A stretch of 7,562 nt of DNA from Porticoccaceae bacterium UBA1117 (GTDB lineage: Bacteria; Pseudomonadota; Gammaproteobacteria; Pseudomonadales; Porticoccaceae). The stretch covers positions 3,408 to 10,969 of the forward strand of contig DCBC01000040.1 of the NCBI GenBank assembly GCA_002313335.1. Direction: 5' to 3'. Below, piece by piece: positions 6,489 through 7,562 of this stretch. The translations under genes and the position numbers were made by a program. The notes under the pieces were generated by a model, which had not been told where the DNA came from, searched no databases, and saw only the letters and a program-made list of their open reading frames with translations. The first letter of the stretch is position 1. Each line of letters starts with the position of its first letter.

Positions 6489-7562
6489 ATGAACGATCGA
6501 TCACTAAAAATTATTGCCGATGAAAACATGCCTCTGGTTCAGGAGTTATTTGGCCATTATGGTAGTGTTACGCTGATTCCTGGTCGATCTATTCGAGCAG
6601 AGGATGTGATCGATGCCGACGTTTTATTGGTCAGATCAGTCACCTCAGTAAACCAAGAATTACTCCAAGGCTCAAGTGTCAAATTTGTGGGTTCAGCGAC
6701 CATCGGTATTGACCATGTAGATACTAACTTTTTGCGTACCTCCGGTATACGGTTTGCATTTGCTCCAGGCTGTAACGCTAAGGCAGTTGTTCAATATGAC
6801 TTGTCGGTTATGAGTAGATTGGTGCCTGATTGGGTGAACAAGACCGTTGGTATTATTGGTTGTGGCAATGTTGGAACCCGACTTTACAACACATTGTCGG
6901 CATTGGACGTGAGCTGTCGCATTTATGACCCATTCTTGTCCATGGATAGTAGTCTTCCTTTGCATAATTTTAACGACGTATTGGAGGCCGATATTGTTTG
7001 TTTGCATACCCCCTTGACTTACGAAGGGTCATTTCCTACCTACCATATGATCGACAGGGCGGCCATTAATAGGCTGATTCCCGGTGCTTTACTGATTAGT
7101 GCAGGGCGGGGTGAGGTGGTAGATACAGAGGCTCTTTTAGAGATTTTACGTTCTGGTAAACCGCTGTCCGTCGCTTTGGACGTATGGGAGTCAGAGCCTG
7201 ATATCTGCCCTGATCTTTTGCGGCATGTGTCGCTTGGAACTCCACACATTGCGGGTTATAGTCTTGAGGGAAAGATAAACGGGACGACAATGGTTTTCGA
7301 TGATTTTTTAGATTGGATAGGGGTCCAAGAGGATTACTCAGCACGTTTGAGTATTGAGCCGGTGACAATTAGTAGTCCAAACATCAATTCGGTCAACAGA
7401 GCTGTCTTAGCAAGCTATGACGTTCTTGCTGATGATAAAAGGATGCGTAAGGCACTGTCGGGGCTAGTAAAGAACACCAGTCAACAACGAGACATGTTTG
7501 ATGCCCTTCGGCGTGAATACCCGGTGCGGAGAGAATTTGGATCAACTATTGTCGATACTTAT
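6489..7562 (+). CDS. pdxB: Erythronate-4-phosphate dehydrogenase (3'-truncated by window edge)
   Basis: PdxB oxidises 4-phospho-D-erythronate to 2-oxo-3-hydroxy-4-phosphobutanoate, the second step of the DXP-dependent pyridoxal phosphate pathway. The frame runs open for 358 codons to the last base; E. coli PdxB has 378, so about 20 residues are missing. The N-terminus has IIADENMP and RSVTSVN. The Rossmann loop is GCGNVG (124-129). The D-isomer dehydrogenase catalytic triad is R207 (SAGRG), E236 (DVWESEP) and H253 (TPHIAGY), with the same spacing as E. coli R208, E237 and H254. The C-terminal dimerisation region includes YDVLADDKRMRKAL and REYPVRREF. GAGGG at 6474-6478 lies 10 nt before the ATG and overlaps the end of the exonuclease gene, so the two genes are almost certainly co-transcribed. 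Confidence 0.97.
   Translation, partial: MNDRSLKIIADENMPLVQELFGHYGSVTLIPGRSIRAEDVIDADVLLVRSVTSVNQELLQGSSVKFVGSATIGIDHVDTNFLRTSGIRFAFAPGCNAKAVVQYDLSVMSRLVPDWVNKTVGIIGCGNVGTRLYNTLSALDVSCRIYDPFLSMDSSLPLHNFNDVLEADIVCLHTPLTYEGSFPTYHMIDRAAINRLIPGALLISAGRGEVVDTEALLEILRSGKPLSVALDVWESEPDICPDLLRHVSLGTPHIAGYSLEGKINGTTMVFDDFLDWIGVQEDYSARLSIEPVTISSPNINSVNRAVLASYDVLADDKRMRKALSGLVKNTSQQRDMFDALRREYPVRREFGSTIVDTY

Noticed and set aside
7096..7368. 90-codon open frame on the minus strand inside pdxB
   Set aside because: It overlaps the conserved catalytic region of pdxB on the other strand and looks like a chance open frame.
1..7562. Mobile element, CRISPR array, tRNA, rRNA or defence system
   Set aside because: No transposase or integrase reading frame, regularly spaced repeats, cloverleaf sequence or defence-type domain was seen; nearly all the sequence is accounted for by housekeeping genes.

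Overview
The window is ordinary-looking chromosome from a gammaproteobacterium. Every recognisable protein (DnaE, AccA, EpmC, a Pol I-like 5'-3' exonuclease, PdxB) resembles its Escherichia coli or Pseudomonas counterpart. EpmC, the EF-P hydroxylase, is characteristic of this class. The moderately AT-leaning base composition and the gene order would suit a marine member such as the Cellvibrionales or a relative, but that placement is inference only.

Layout. Positions 1-3015 hold most of dnaE (replicative DNA polymerase III alpha), cut at its 5' end by the window edge. After an 81-bp gap with a plausible sigma70-type promoter comes accA (3097-4050), the acetyl-CoA carboxylase carboxyltransferase alpha subunit. 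A 37-bp convergent gap separates it from an opposing gene of unknown function (4088-4786, minus strand). A roughly 216-bp divergent intergenic region (4787-5002) with short repeated CTACA-type motifs leads into a compact plus-strand operon. This consists of epmC (about 5003-5560), a stand-alone 5'-3' exonuclease/flap endonuclease gene (5570-6481) and pdxB (6489 to the window end, about 20 codons short of complete). The operon gaps are only 9 and 7 bp.

The genes are mainly housekeeping: replication, the first committed step of fatty-acid synthesis, EF-P modification, DNA repair or processing, and vitamin B6 synthesis. dnaE-accA is a classic gammaproteobacterial pair. I find no phage, IS, CRISPR, tRNA or rRNA sequence and no clear new system.

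The most notable points are these. epmC has no ATG, GTG or TTG where its N-terminus must lie; it either starts at ATT with a well-placed ribosome binding site or carries a one-base frameshift next to a nearby ATG. An unrecognised acidic protein sits where tilS often follows accA. The exonuclease retains the full acidic metal-binding set that E. coli Xni lacks. AccA and DnaE each carry a substitution in an otherwise well-conserved functional motif.
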